Positions 1-11,820 of a stretch of 64,000 bases of DNA are shown piece by piece. Positions within the stretch are counted from its first letter, which is position 1, and each line of letters begins with the position of its first letter. The DNA is from Camarhynchus parvulus (taxonomy: Eukaryota > Chordata > Aves > Passeriformes > Thraupidae): NCBI RefSeq assembly GCF_901933205.1, contig NC_044586.1:16872569-16936568 (forward strand), in the 5' to 3' direction. The translations under genes were made by a program, and so were the position numbers. The notes below the pieces were generated by a model. The model was not told where the DNA came from. It worked only from the letters and a program-made list of their open reading frames with translations, and made no database searches.

Positions 1-2427
1 CAGGGCTGGCCAGAGTTCAAAAGGCTCCGCAAAAAGCCTCCAAGTGTTGTCTCATAAGTCAGTGCCCATTAGAATTCCATGCTTCCCACCTACCCCTTTA
101 GTCCTGAAAAGGTGGCCTCTAGCACCTACTAAGATCACAAGAGCTCTGCATCCATGATTCCCTTGGGCAGGGCTAGCTTGACAGACAAAACCAAAGGCTG
201 CTTGCTGAAGGTGGTGCTACAAATCACTACTGGACCCTACAGGGGTCTTTAACTACTTTAACTGAGAGTTCTCTCAGTGTTGTACAACAAGGAGAGTTGT
301 TCATTCTTTCCTGTTACCAGAATATTGTCACTGGGCAGCCTTCACAAACCAGTTGAAGTAAACTAACTGAACCAGAAAAGTGGCCCCAGCAGCATCAGGA
401 GCACAGCAAATCACTGAGTGCTTTACAGCCCCCATTTGAGAAGTAGGGTGATTAAAGCATTATCTAAATGAGAGGCAAAACAAGTTGCTGGGCACAGCTC
501 AACTGCAAGCAAGGCTTTCTGAGCAGGTGGCATGGTATCTGATAAGACAAGGGAACAAGTAAGTCAATATGTAAGGCTAGATCTCCATAATCCATCCTAA
601 AAGTGCTAGAATACCCTTCCCAAGGCCTGGATCCCCATTCCTTCTTAATAGCAAATTCTTGCATTGCTAACACTTAGAATAACCTTCACAGCACAGCGTG
701 TTTCTCCTAAAATGCTGGGCACTAATATAAAAAATGCGATGTCACAAATTCAGCTTCTCCTGAATAAGCAGTAACTTGATATAGGAAAGCCCCACAATTT
801 TGAATAATTGCTTGAGACAAGAGCTGAATGGAAATTGAAAGCAACTCCTTCTCAGGAGAAATAACTAAATAAACCTTCGAATACTCTCTTCATTCTCAGG
901 CTGTAGGAAACTTTAAAAAGTGAGAGACTGGAAAGGAACATTGAATTCACCTCCAGCAAAAGCAACCACTGGTGGATTCCAGAAATATGTATTTAATTAA
1001 CTCTTTTCCCTGGAGTTAAAAAAAGCTTTCAGAGCATGAAGCCATAACCAAAGACTAAAAAAAGACATCTTCCACTCAACACTAATGCCCAAGGCTTTAT
1101 CTAGACTAATATAACCTTTGATTTTCAAAAATGCTTTTGGACAAACAAGTTCTGCTAACTCATTGGGAGAGTATGACATGTACCAAATTCAATTCCCTGG
1201 ATGTCCAACCCTCATCACTCAGCCAAAGATGCTCTGGTGCAAGACCCTAAGCATTCACCCCTTCCTGTCTCAAAGAAGAATGTTTTCTTGGGTACAGTGC
1301 TCTTAACTCCTGCTAATCAAAAGGATCTTAAAAGATCACTCTGAAGAAAAATAAAAACCACACAAACAAAATAGATAATAAAACTGGATTTGAATATGGG
1401 AAAATATGAGATTAACTACATACAGAGCCTGAAGTAGTTACCCTACAAATTGTTGCTTCATGAACTGTCATCGCTGCTGATGTTCTGCTTCTGACAGAAA
1501 GGGCATTGAAAAAATGAAGTGTTGTCAGTAGAACAGTTCAGCAATGATTTTAAAGGCAAATACAGCCACATGGTCAGATTCAGGCACAACTGGAGATGTT
1601 TTCTATATTTTGGAAATGGGCCAGGGTACCAGGACTGCGGTAAATATTTCCAGAGGGATAAAATTCACAATTCAATTGAATTGAAATACCAAGCAAATGA
1701 GGGACCACAGTGTATAGATCCAAACCTTTTCCAGGCAGCTCTTACAGGGAAGATCAGCCATCCATGTAGACAATGCAGGGATGTGGGAGGACTGGGATGG
1801 ATCCTCAAGCAGGAAGATTGCCAATATTTTGAGAAGCCATCACAGGATCTGTCCTTTTTCTGCTCAAACTGCTGTGTGCCTAGGCCTGTTAGTGCACGGG
1901 CACTAAAGTCACTGCACAGTTTTTTGGGACAAGGAGGAATAAAAATATTACAACACTACAGGAGATTGCTGGTTGTGGAGTGGGCAGCCTTCTTTCTGTA
2001 AACGCACTGAGAGACAGGATCTACCCTGCAGGATTGCACACATGGGATTTAGTGACTTTTGGTCATTTTTGACACTTTGTGTCATTCAAGCATACATTGC
2101 TTTGAAATCAAGGAAGGAGCTTTCTCAGATGTCTTACTGCCCAGCCACAAGTTCCAGGTTCATTGCTGAGCATGGCTTCACAGCACAAGTTACAAAGAAA
2201 GTCAAAGCAGGTGTCTGGAGATTCATTCCTTTCCTGCCTTAATGACCCCAATTCTCTCACCCCTCACAATAACACCACAGTTATCCCAATTGCCCTTCTA
2301 TCTGTACAAAAATATTTTCTTTTCCTCAGCCATGTTGGAGGCTGCCATTTGCATGATTCACCTGTTCTCAGCTCATCCTAGCTCCAGCAGTAGTGTTTTT
2401 CCTGAGATTGGCAGTGTAGAGAGATCT
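1..2427. other. Unique non-coding sequence
   Basis: No repeat, RNA gene or exon is recognised. The longest open frame is a 160-codon plus-strand frame at 1519-2001. It is cysteine-bearing and of mixed composition, resembles no family I know, and has no obvious splice context, so it is treated as chance. Confidence 0.6.
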
Positions 2428-2465
2428 AGCTGTGCATAACTATCAGCAGACAGTTATGCACAGCT
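2428..2465. repeat. Perfect 14-bp inverted repeat (hairpin)
   Basis: The arm AGCTGTGCATAACT (2428-2441) is followed after a 10-base loop by its exact reverse complement (2452-2465). This is a direct observation. No transposon family or RNA class is recognised, and function is unknown. Confidence 0.85.
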
Positions 2466-2943
2466 GTCAGCTAGAAAAGAGCTATAAAATCCAAAATGTC
2501 CTGTTCTTCTCCAGCAAAAGGGGCAAAAAGAGAAAAACCATCTATTTATGGCTTCCAACTGAAAAGGTCAATGAAAATAATCCCATTTGCTTTCACAGAT
2601 TTTGGAGGAGATCCACAGATCTTTATTTTTAGGTATGAAAGGATCTATTGCTGGTTGCTTGAAATACACCATGACTGACTCCTCATCCACGGGACAATGT
2701 TCCTCCCTTGCCTTTGTTGATCTTTGATAATCAAAGGTTCTTTTAGATTTTTTTTTTCCCAGAACACTCTTGTTTTCCCCACCACACACTAAATACTTTG
2801 TTTAGAGAAGTTTTTTGGAACAACACTTCTTCCCCTTCTCCAAGGAAAAAGGCTTCAGTGTCCCTTCAGAGAACCCTCCCTTGCGTGGCTGAGCAGCTGA
2901 GCCTTTACCCATCCTCTGGCCACATTTCTGAGTGTGAGACTAT
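2466..2943. other. Unique non-coding sequence
   Basis: Nothing recognisable beyond a short T-rich run near 2750-2760. Confidence 0.55.
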
Positions 2944-3060
2944 CACAGAATCATGGAATCTTCAAGGCTGGAAAAGACCTCCAAGATCATCAAGTCCAAC
3001 CTTATTCACAGAGTATAGCAGCTGTAATGTGCTCTGCAAACCACAATGTCTAAAAAAAAT
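2944..3060 (-). mobile_element. CR1 LINE, short 3'-end fragment
   Basis: The plus strand reads CACAGAATCATGGAATC, then a diverged 'aaggctggaaaagacctccaag' type stretch (written here only as a description). This is the reverse complement of a CR1 3' end, so the element lies on the minus strand. Only the last 60 bases or so are well conserved. The high-coordinate edge is approximate. Confidence 0.75.
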
Positions 3061-5441
3061 TGCTGCCTTGCTCAGATTGCTGTCACTGACAGGAATCTCC
3101 TTGGATTTCTGGGCTGGATCAAACCCACCAGGTCACTTGCACGCCTAACAACTGAGGGCCTGTTTTCTTTTCATTAGCTGTTCCAGGAATTTGTTTTGTA
3201 CTGCAAACAACACAGACAACACACTTTATCCAAAAATCTCTTCCCATATGGAAGAATGTACTTTGCCATTCCAGTGTAAATAAGGTGGTGCTGTGGGAAG
3301 CCCCCGAGGCTTTAAATCTAATCCATATTCTGCCCACTGGGGCTATTTGGCCAAATAGAAATTAGACACCGTGGGACATGAGCCCCCAGGACATCTCAGT
3401 AACAACTGAAAGGATTTAAAGATTTGTCATAATTATGGTGGGCAATAAATAGCTGAGCAGAGTGGCAGACTTCTGTGGGATAGGGAGCGACCCCATTGGG
3501 AGCTGCCCATGATTATGTGCCCTATTCTTCCCCTTTTCAGCCTGAGTTTTTATGTGCACCAGGAATTTTTACGAATCAAATACCCTGTTTTGATTAAAAC
3601 TGCATGAAAAGTGAAAGCACAGTTTATCCTAAATTCATTTATTCCATTCTGGTGAAAACAGAGAAACCAAATATAAAAAAAAATACTTATTATAAAAATA
3701 TTATACAATGCACCAGGGTCTTATGACTGGAGTAAAAATATCTTCAAGTATCCTTCCAACTGAATTGTGCTGTTTATGCTGTTAGCAGAGACAAGTGTTT
3801 AGTTTCCATGCTACTCAGGGTCTGTGGATCAGCCTCATTTTCAACAATGGCTATCATTCTTAAGGAAATATTTCTTTCTTGTACTGCCAAGCTGAAGTCA
3901 AACCAGCCTTCCAGCACTTCAGTATGTAAAAATGTGTATTTATTCTCCCATACACTTTCTGTCAGACTGCATTCCTACAGCCTGAGAAAACAGTGCACAA
4001 GCTAAATAAAAGATAACCCAAAAATACTTTCATAATGAACTATTAAAGATCTTTTACACTGGCAACTACACTGAAGAATTCCCTTGCAATAAGAGTATCA
4101 ACTCCTTTTCTTATTAAAGAAGTTCTGAGTTCTAACCGATATTTCCTTGAGTTTTGTGTTTTACTCCTGATGGAAGGATCAGAGATGCAATTATGAGTGA
4201 GCAATTCTTGACAGCTTTCAGGGATCTCAGATACAAGTCAAGGGAGATAATTAAGTCTGCTCTGAAAGGTGATAGGACAGCTGGATGTTACACAGAAAAA
4301 AAAGTCTGTTCTGATTAAATGAGGACATCTGGTCAGCTTCCTGTGAGAAATTGTTCTAATTTTAATACCAATAAAAGCAATCCAATATATCTAGAAGGCT
4401 GACCCTTTAAAGAGCCAAACACTGAGTGTTGAAGGCTGGGGGTCATCTCAAAAGGAGATCAGTAGCAAAAGTCACTGCCAAGGCCAGGGAGTAAGACATG
4501 ATCCCAGCAAAATCCTGCTTGCAGGATTCACTTTTTTATGATGTCCCGATCTATCTAATTTTATGGGCACTGCACTCACAACACCAAGAGGCTGCCAAGG
4601 TCCCACTACTGGTGGACATTTAAGGAGAAAACAGCAATTCCATAGGGACTGATACTGCAACATTTCCTTTCAATAGGATAGTATTGGTGGTGTTGCTTCT
4701 TTATAACATGGATGGCCCTGGATTCCTGCTTCCTGCTCCCACTGGGAAGTCCTCAGCGGTACTTGGAACATCATCTGAAAATAGATTACACTGTAATTAT
4801 ATTATTTATTTTTATGCCGGAGCTGCTTAGAATGAAAGGAGTGTAAGAGAAGATTGGCTGTAATTGCCTGCTATTGGCATTGTTAATTATTATTGAGTGG
4901 CTGTAGTCCACTATAAGAGAAGTCATGTGAAAACAAGAAAAATCAACAGGAGAGTTAGTCAAGAGGAAGAGCTGTTCTTTCTAGCACACAGACACGACAA
5001 CAAGGGACATTATGAACTGGAGCCATCTCAGACTGCCTGTGGGTGCCCTGCCAGTACTCAGAGCAAAAATAGGACTCATAACACCAACATCTGACTTTCA
5101 AGACTCAAGGCTGCAAAGGCTTCTGCTGGCAGCTGCAAAAAAGATACAGAAATAAAAATAAATACATAGCTGAAGCAGAGGGGAAAACAAAGGAGAGTCT
5201 CAAGGACATTGAAATACTCCTCATGCCTGGGAGAAAAACTACTTATTTTGAAGAGGAACTTTCTGAATTGTTGTAGAGCTGCAGAATTATCACCACTTAC
5301 TAGCACCAGAGGTATCGAGACAGAAGAGAGAGGCGATCCCTCCTTCAAAAATAGAAGCATGGGCACATGCAAGTGAACATATGGGAAAGGATTGTCAGGG
5401 CCTGTGCCTGCTGTCAGGACCAATCCAGCTAAATATCTTCA
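3061..5441. other. Unique non-coding sequence
   Basis: No gene or repeat recognised. Open frames are short (up to 65 codons) and unremarkable. Confidence 0.55.
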
Positions 5442-5488
5442 CAAAACAAAATAAAATAAAACACCACCACACCACCCCCACCCCCCCA
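5442..5488. repeat. A/C low-complexity tract
   Basis: An AAAAT-type run grades into CACCACC and then a C-rich run. It is simple sequence with no thymine after the first 20 bases or so. Confidence 0.8.
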
Positions 5489-7701
5489 ACATGAACAAAT
5501 AAAACCCAAACAAATGGAGCTATGCTTTTATCCCAGGTTGTAGGAAAAGAAATGTCACAATGTGGTGACAACAGGGACATTGGGTCTTCTTAACTCAGAA
5601 ACATGAAAATTCTCAGAAGCATGGAGCCACTGATTGAAAAATCAAATCCATAAAGAGAATGGAAACAGGAAAATCTCCACAGAGCCCCCTACATAAACAA
5701 GCATAGCAAAGCAGCACAACAGGACTCTGGCTTAATTTCATGCCCTACATGTCCCATGTCCATTACCCAACTCTTCAGCAGCCCCCAAATCTCAAGTGTT
5801 CTGCTCAGAAACACAGGTCAGATCCTATTCCTGCTGGGCCAGTCCAAGTGACCCACAGAGGGCAGGACCTCCAGGGAACAAAGAGAGGGCCTTTGAACAT
5901 CTGTGGGGTAGGAAAATAAGGAAATAAGTTTTCTAAAAGTAATAATTCCTTAGGGAATCTTTTAAATTTGTGTTCCCCCAGAGAGCTTTGGAGGCAAATA
6001 ATCCCAAACCACATCTTCTGGCAAGATACCAGCTTGTTAGGTAAATAATTTTCCCTCAAAATTCCTTAGCACAAATTTATCACTGGGAATGGGAAGGATG
6101 AGAGCATGCACTCACTGAGCTGAAGTTCAAATCTTTGGTTTCTTTCAGGTGGTGACATTCATCTGCATAAAACAAAGTTATCTTGATATTGTGCATTGGG
6201 ATTAGAGGACTATCACCATGATCTAAAGACAGAGCTGGGTAATTTTATATTTCATGTACTTCCCAGGAGCCCTCAGAGACTCTGGAGATGGAAAACCAAT
6301 ATAGCAGATACTTTGTGACTAACAAAGAGCAGAGACAAACAGCCCCCCAGAGCACACTGAATTCCTGATAAGAGGCAATTAATGCAGAAGGAACTTGGGG
6401 AACAGGTAGGGATTTTGAAGAGAGACACTACAAAAGAAACATGTCTCCAATAAAAAGGGTATCAAACTCAAAGTGATTGTGATAAGCAGGGAAGGCTCAA
6501 AAACTTGCTGAATTACATTAGTAACGTGATCTGAAGGATGAGTTGCCAAGTCCGGTCAATGTGCTCAGGAAATATGGCCCTGCTTTTTATTCACATTCCT
6601 CCCATCCTTTCACAGACGAAAAGGGAACAGAAGGTATGACACCAACACCTGAGTAACATAAACAGGCTGAACAAGCTGCATCCCCCCTCCAACAATTGTG
6701 ATCTGAAAGGACAGTGAAAAATTAGGGCTCATATTTGTAACCAGTGCACTCAGAATATCCATCACCATGGATGGAATGAAAAGACAGCAAATACTCCTGA
6801 TATAGATCCTCCTTCTTCACCTCCAGAGGATAAGATGGTTTCTGATGCCTTCACCTCCTTTTCCCTTCATGAGACCTGTTAGGAAAAAATAATTCGTCTC
6901 ATTTCATCATCCTACAGACCTCTTAAGTCTGTCAAAGAATACTTCAGGTGACTCAGTCTGGAACAACAATAACAATCACCTGCTGGAAACCTCAGACATC
7001 CTTTTTGAGAGGCCGCTGTCCTGGGACAACAGGCAACCAAATCATATTTCTGCTCTAGATATGGCAAAATCTGACTTGATCCAGAATTTTCAGTATAAGG
7101 ACTTGCAGCCATAATACAAACATCTGGGCCAACAGACTCAGGTGCCCATGGCTGCAGCTGGGAAATGGTTTCCTATCATACTCACTATTTGGTGTAGTGA
7201 TTTTTACTGTTTTCCTTCCTGAACTAGGATAAAAATCTAAAGATTTCAAACTAAAGATATTTTTAAACAATTAATTAGTTAGACGAAAGTGGTTTCAAGC
7301 AGGGAAAAAAAGAAAAAACAAAATGAAAAAGGCTGAGAACTGTTAAATCGTAGCACAGACCATCTTAAAACTTTTAACTGACAATGTAGTTGAATTTTTT
7401 CCAAAGCTAAACTTTTCTGTAAACATCTGAGTTTTTTTAATCAGCATTTTTCAGAAATAGAGACAGACATCAGTAAACGTTTTAAAGTGTAAAGCTGCCA
7501 TGCTAAATGTGGAAGAAATATAAAGTGCTTATATTTAAGAATTCTCATGGCAGGTGCAGGTGAAATGTTTCAGAACAGAGTGAGAATGAGAAAGAAGTAG
7601 AAATTTACATATTTATTTGTCAAAAACTAGTCAAACATTGTTATTCATATTGCATCCTATACAACTGTGGTGTTTCATTGTTGGGGTTTTTTTTCTGAAT
7701 G
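5489..7701. other. Unique non-coding sequence
   Basis: Nothing recognisable. Frames up to 84 codons (minus strand, 5805-6059) show no motif. Confidence 0.55.
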
Positions 7702-7705
7702 GAAT
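7702..7705. other. Target-site duplication GAAT, left copy
   Basis: It matches GAAT at 8183-8186 exactly, on the other side of the LTR. Confidence 0.6.
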
Positions 7706-8182
7706 TGTAATATATGGTAGGGATAATTCATGCTATTAATGTATGGTATAAAATATTGTGAAATCCAAAGCATGTCTTTTGACCATCCCGGCCAGGACCA
7801 GCTGTCTTATTTAGATTCAATGAGTTCCTGGACACAAGTCAAGATAACGATCTTAATGGCACACCTGGACTCGGCCTTTGTCCACCTCTGCACATGGAAA
7901 GAAACAGCGATGCATGTGAAGAGACACAAAGAAAATTTGGCCATCTTTGCCACGGGCAGAATAAACTGTATAAAACCTCGCCGTGCGAAGCCGCGAGCGT
8001 GAACAGGGGAGACTCTGACACTCAGGAGGTCAGATCCGAGTTCACTCGATGCCGATCCTGGGCTCGACGCTGTCTCTCTGGCTGTGGTGGTTTCGAAGAC
8101 CAAACTTTGGTCTCGCAGACAAATTAATAAATCTTTGCTACATTTTTGATAATTTTGGCTCACGATTTGATCATTTATAACA
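7706..8182 (+). mobile_element. Solo LTR of an endogenous retrovirus-like element (477 bp)
   Basis: The element starts TGTAATATAT and ends TTTATAACA, so it has the TG...CA ends of an LTR with a loose terminal inverted repeat. It is flanked by the 4-base duplication GAAT (7702-7705 and 8183-8186). A TATA box TATAAAA lies at 7969-7975, followed by a CpG-bearing R/U5-like stretch. A polyadenylation signal AATAAA lies at 8126-8131, 51 bases before the end. That order (TATA, then AATAAA, then CA end) sets the plus orientation. No internal gag/pol sequence or second LTR is adjacent, so this is a solo LTR. A 4-bp duplication is typical of gammaretrovirus-like (class I) elements, which is an inference here. 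The ends were chosen by the duplication; the 5' edge is less certain than the 3' edge. Confidence 0.75.
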
Positions 8183-9261
8183 GAATTTTACTTTGAAAGC
8201 TGCTTTTTAGAGGTCCCACCTAGTAGAAAGTCAGCAAAGATGATTTTTCTATATTGTTTTAGACACAAAACCACCTTAATTTGAAATCATTGCCCACTCA
8301 GGTTCACCATACTCGTGGGTCTCCTTCCCTGGAGTCCTGGGAGCCATCTCCCATTTGGGAAAGTGTGGTGTGGGAAGGAAGAAAAAACACCCCACACTGA
8401 ACACGTCAAGTTACACATGAAGAGCTTGAAGGACTCAGGAGCTCTAGTTACTTCTATATAATGTGTTCTACTTAAAGGTATGGTCTCACAAGGACTTCAC
8501 CTTTATTTTTAAAATTAAAATCATATTAAATGAAAAGACAGACTTGACAAAGGTAGTGCAGAGCACTGCTTTGCTCAACAGGCTATGGCAAGCATTCAAA
8601 TTCCAGTCAGAACTGCAGCAATCCCTAACGCTGTCAAGAAGTACAACTCCTCTCTGACAGAATATACTGCAAATTTTATGAGAGAAAATCACAGCCAATT
8701 CAAGATCCATTAGAGCTCCTCTTAGTATGCCTGGTTGAGATTTGGAGGAGTACAAGTTTTCCAGCTATTTCTCCATGCCAGTAAATAGCAGTTTACTACT
8801 GTTTCCACCTTTAGAACTGGAGAAATCATACTTGCCACCTTTAAATCATTAACCTCTGCAAAACTTTCCTGCTCCAGCATTTAGCAGAGAGAACCACCAA
8901 AAATACATGTGTGATGCTGTAATGACAACTCAGTTGATGCTACACCTAAAATCACACAGTGAAACATTGGTGCAGAACTTTGTGTACCTTGCTGAGTAAA
9001 GCGTGCAAGGAAAACTGACCTTTACAATATTCTGCATTTATAAACATCTCAGAATTAGGGTGCCTGCAAATCAAAGCCAGAGGTGGAGCTCCATGTTGCA
9101 GTAGAGGTGTTATGATGACCAGGAACTGGAATGATCTGAGAAGTGAAATGATTCCATGAAAAGAAAAGGGCCTCTGCTATGCTCTCCGAAGCAGCTGCTA
9201 AGGCTTAACTCCAGGTCTGTTTGGTATAAATAAAAGTTGTAATAGTCCTGTATTTGAGGGC
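8183..9261. other. Unique non-coding sequence
   Basis: It begins with the right-hand GAAT duplication (8183-8186). No gene or repeat is recognised in the rest. Confidence 0.55.
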
Positions 9262-9803
9262 TCCTTGAAGCTTCCAGTTTACAAATCCCTGGTGAGGCCT
9301 CACCTGCAGTGCTGCATACAGCTCTGGCCGCCTCAGGACAGCAGGGACATGGAGCTCCTGGAGCAGGGGCCAGTGGAGGCTGCGGAGATGATTTAGGGCC
9401 TGGAGCATCTCTGGCAGGGAAAGGCTGAGGGAGCTGGGGCTGTCCAGCCTGGAGAGGAGCCCCAGCTGAGAGGGGCCTCAGCCCTGGGTGTCCCTGTCTG
9501 CAGGGAGGGTCAGAGCAGGGCCCAGGCTCTGCTCCAGGGGCCCAGCAATGGCACCAGAGGAACGGGCAGGGACTGAGCCCAGGAGGTTCCACCTGGGCAG
9601 GAGGCAGAACTTCTGTCCTGGGCAGTGACTGAGGACTGAACAGATTGTCCAGAGAGGGTGTGGAGTCTCCTCACTGGGGATATTCCAGACCCCTCTGGAC
9701 ACAATCCTGTGCCCTGTGCTGTGGGATGGCCCTGCTGGAGCAGGGAGGTGGGACCAGTGACCCACTGTGGTCTCTTTCAGCCTGAGCCATCCTGGGATTC
9801 TGT
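9262..9803 (+). mobile_element. CR1 LINE 3' fragment (5'-truncated)
   Basis: Plus-strand CR1: it runs through the 'aaggctgagggagctggggctg' type block near 9421, then the GGTGTCCCTG block, and ends in a CR1-like tail GGGATTCTGT at 9794-9803. It is a GC-rich, diverged subfamily different from the copies at 12.1, 17.3 and 28.6 kb. The 5' edge is approximate. Open frames here (up to 160 codons, minus strand) are antisense to the repeat and not genes. Confidence 0.8.
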
Positions 9804-9866
9804 AAAGCTGCCCAAACTGAGAATCTACACAGACATACAACTTGTTTTGCAAGGAAAACCAGAAGC

Positions 9867-10030
9867 TTTTTTTTTTTTGACTCTTCAATCTCTATCAAAG
9901 AAAAAGGGGAAAAAACCCAAAAACCAAAACCAACCAAACAAAAAACCCCCAACAACAACAACAAACCCCAAACAAACAAATAAAAAACCCCACCAAAAGC
10001 AAACAAACCCAGAGAAAATAAAAAGACCAA
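9867..10030. repeat. Poly-T then A/C-rich low complexity
   Basis: Twelve or more Ts at 9867-9878 are followed by an AAC/AAAC-type tract (about 9898-10030) with almost no G or T. It is simple sequence and not a coding region, although it is open in one frame. Confidence 0.85.
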
Positions 10031-10465
10031 ATTAACCCAAAGGAAAGAAAAAGACCATGGCTATATATACACCAATGGCCAACTACAGTGTAGTGTAGTG
10101 CCCTTTGTATCCATTCATGGAGTGGTTTTTTAAACTCAGTCTGCTGCAGACTCCTATTTCATCTACTTCATGTCTTGAATAAAAACAGAACCAGGTTAGC
10201 ATTGGGCAGATGGAGGAGGAACACCTAGCAATGCTAAGCACCTTCATATGGGTGTTTTCACACCCGGAGAAAATGTTCAATTATTTTTGGGGCAAGTTTC
10301 TGAAGGTAAAGGTGCTGCCTGTTTTTTCCCTGTCCCTCTGAGGCAAGAGACCTCCTGTAGAAGCCCTCAGAAGAGAAATACTGTGCTTGTCTCGAACATG
10401 AATAACTGGACAGCTGTGGAGCCAAGCAACGACTGTTGCTAACGCACTCTGAGACAGAACTAGAT
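10031..10465. other. Unique non-coding sequence
   Basis: Sequence between the A/C-rich tract and the polypyrimidine tract. Nothing is recognised apart from a small GGGTGT/ACACCC inverted repeat near 10248. Confidence 0.5.
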
Positions 10466-10693
10466 GCTCTCTCTCCCTGCCTCCCTCCTCCCTGCTTTCT
10501 TTCCTTTCTTCCCTACCTCCTCCCCTCCCCTCCCCTCCTCTCCCTCTCTATCCCTCTCTCCCTGCTATTTCCCTCACTTTCTCCCTTCCCTGCTCCTTCC
10601 TCTCTCTCTGCCCCCTTCTCTTCCTGTCTTCCTCCTTGCCTCCTTCTCCACCTCCTTCTCTCTCTCTCTTCCCTCCCTCCTTCCCTCCATCCC
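10466..10693. repeat. Polypyrimidine (CT-rich) tract
   Basis: About 230 bases are almost entirely C and T on the plus strand, as irregular CTCC, TTCC and TCTC steps. It directly borders the CpG island. Tracts of this kind can form triplex (H-) DNA and are common beside avian promoters; that role is inference. Serine/leucine/proline-rich open frames across it are compositional artefacts. Confidence 0.9.
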
Positions 10694-11400
10694 GACACCG
10701 GGAGATGGCGCCGGCTGCCCGCGGTAGCGGCGGGTCCCGCTGCTCTCGCTGTTGCTGGGGGGCGCCATCGAGCCCAGGGCCGCGCTGGGAGCAGCACTGC
10801 AGGGATCACCGCAGCCCTGGCACAGCCCTGGCACGGCCTGGCCCGCCTGCGGGATCCCTGGACACGGGCGGCGTCTCCCCACAGGCTGTCGGGACCCGCC
10901 AGGTTCCGAAGGCCCCCGGAACACCGCGGGCTGAGCTCCGGGATGTGCGCACGGGAACGCCTAGCGTTTCTGCGGAAATCCTCACACGCCAACCTCGAGC
11001 CTGCTGCGCGTTCCCAGCGCAGAAGTTCCCCACGCTGCTGTAACACCGGCTCTTTCTCCTTGAACCGAAGCCCTAAATCGGGGATATGCGTATTTCCCCG
11101 CTTAAAACCCATCTGCCACCTTCCTCCCTTTTCCTGCAGAGGGTCTGAACCTGCTCCTCCTCCCCGCACATCCAGCCGTGCGAGACCCCGAGCCCGCGGT
11201 ATAAACTGTAGTATTTATGCCTGGCCAGCCATGCTCCAAGCCCTCAGGCCAGTTTGTGCATCTGTCACCCGCTCCTAATCCTGTCCAAGCCGCCCAGCCT
11301 GGCTCCAGGCAGCCAGAGCTCCGGCATCTGCCTCTCGGCATCGGGATGCCCCATGCCCTCACGGCAGAGACGGGGCCAAAACCACCCGCGGTCTCTCCGC
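10694..11400. promoter_or_regulatory. CpG island, candidate promoter
   Basis: By hand count, 10691-11210 holds about 50 CpG dinucleotides in 520 bases of GC-rich sequence, with about 10 more up to 11400. Most of the rest of the window is CpG-poor. This is the only clear CpG island I see. An ATG in fair context (GGGAGATGG) opens a 112-codon frame at 10705-11043, but its product is low-complexity Pro/Gly/Ala/Arg with no domain. A TATA box lies inside, at 11200. CpG islands usually mark promoters or first exons in vertebrates. The transcript, if any, may be a long non-coding RNA or a first exon whose partners lie outside the window. Confidence 0.7.
11200..11205 (+). promoter_or_regulatory. TATA box in GC-rich flanks
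   Basis: TATAAA is preceded by CCCGCGG and lies at the downstream edge of the CpG island. A plus-strand start would be expected about 30 bases on, near 11230. Motif only; no transcript evidence. Confidence 0.35.
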
Positions 11401-11463
11401 CCTTTTAGGGGAACACACCCTGCACATCAGCCCGATCCTCTGGACATGGTGGTGTGTGGATCA

Positions 11464-11479
11464 CGGTCAACCAAGGTCA
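11464..11479 (+). promoter_or_regulatory. DR4-like nuclear receptor site
   Basis: CGGTCA and AGGTCA are two AGGTCA-type half sites in direct repeat with a 4-base spacer. That spacing is the one used by thyroid-hormone and LXR-type receptors. It lies about 260 bases beyond the TATA box. A short motif, so it may be chance. Confidence 0.3.
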
Positions 11480-11708
11480 ACACAGCTGAGTGGCCCTGCA
11501 GCTCCTCAGGCTGCAGCCTGAAGTAACTCCCCACCTTTCTCCCATTATCTGACCCCCTCTTTTAGCCTTCTCTTTGCTCCTCATGGCGTGTAAAAGACAC
11601 ACCATGGAGAGAGTTGCAAACCACAGAACCCAGCAGGTTTGTTTCAAGCTGTGACGAAAATGAAAGGCTTTGACTTCATTATTGCTGAACTCAGGGAGTG
11701 GCTTTCAG

Positions 11709-11820
11709 TCATAGAATCATCTCAGAATCATGGACTGGTTTGGGTAGGAAGGGATCTTAGGGATCATCTCATTCCAATCTCCCAGGCACAGGCAGGGAGA
11801 CCTTCCTCTAGACCAGGTTG
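11709..11820 (-). mobile_element. CR1 LINE, 3'-end fragment
   Basis: CATAGAATCATCTCAGAATC is followed by the GGTTTGGGTAGGAAGGG block and CTAGACCAGGTTG. This is the reverse complement of the last 110 bases or so of CR1, including two tail repeats. Confidence 0.85.

Noticed and set aside
10436..11278. 280-codon plus-strand frame and overlapping frames over the polypyrimidine tract and CpG island, including the 112-codon frame from the ATG at 10705
   Set aside because: The amino-acid content simply follows the CT-rich and GC-rich DNA. Frames of similar length are open on both strands and no domain is visible. The DNA is kept as a candidate promoter, not a CDS.
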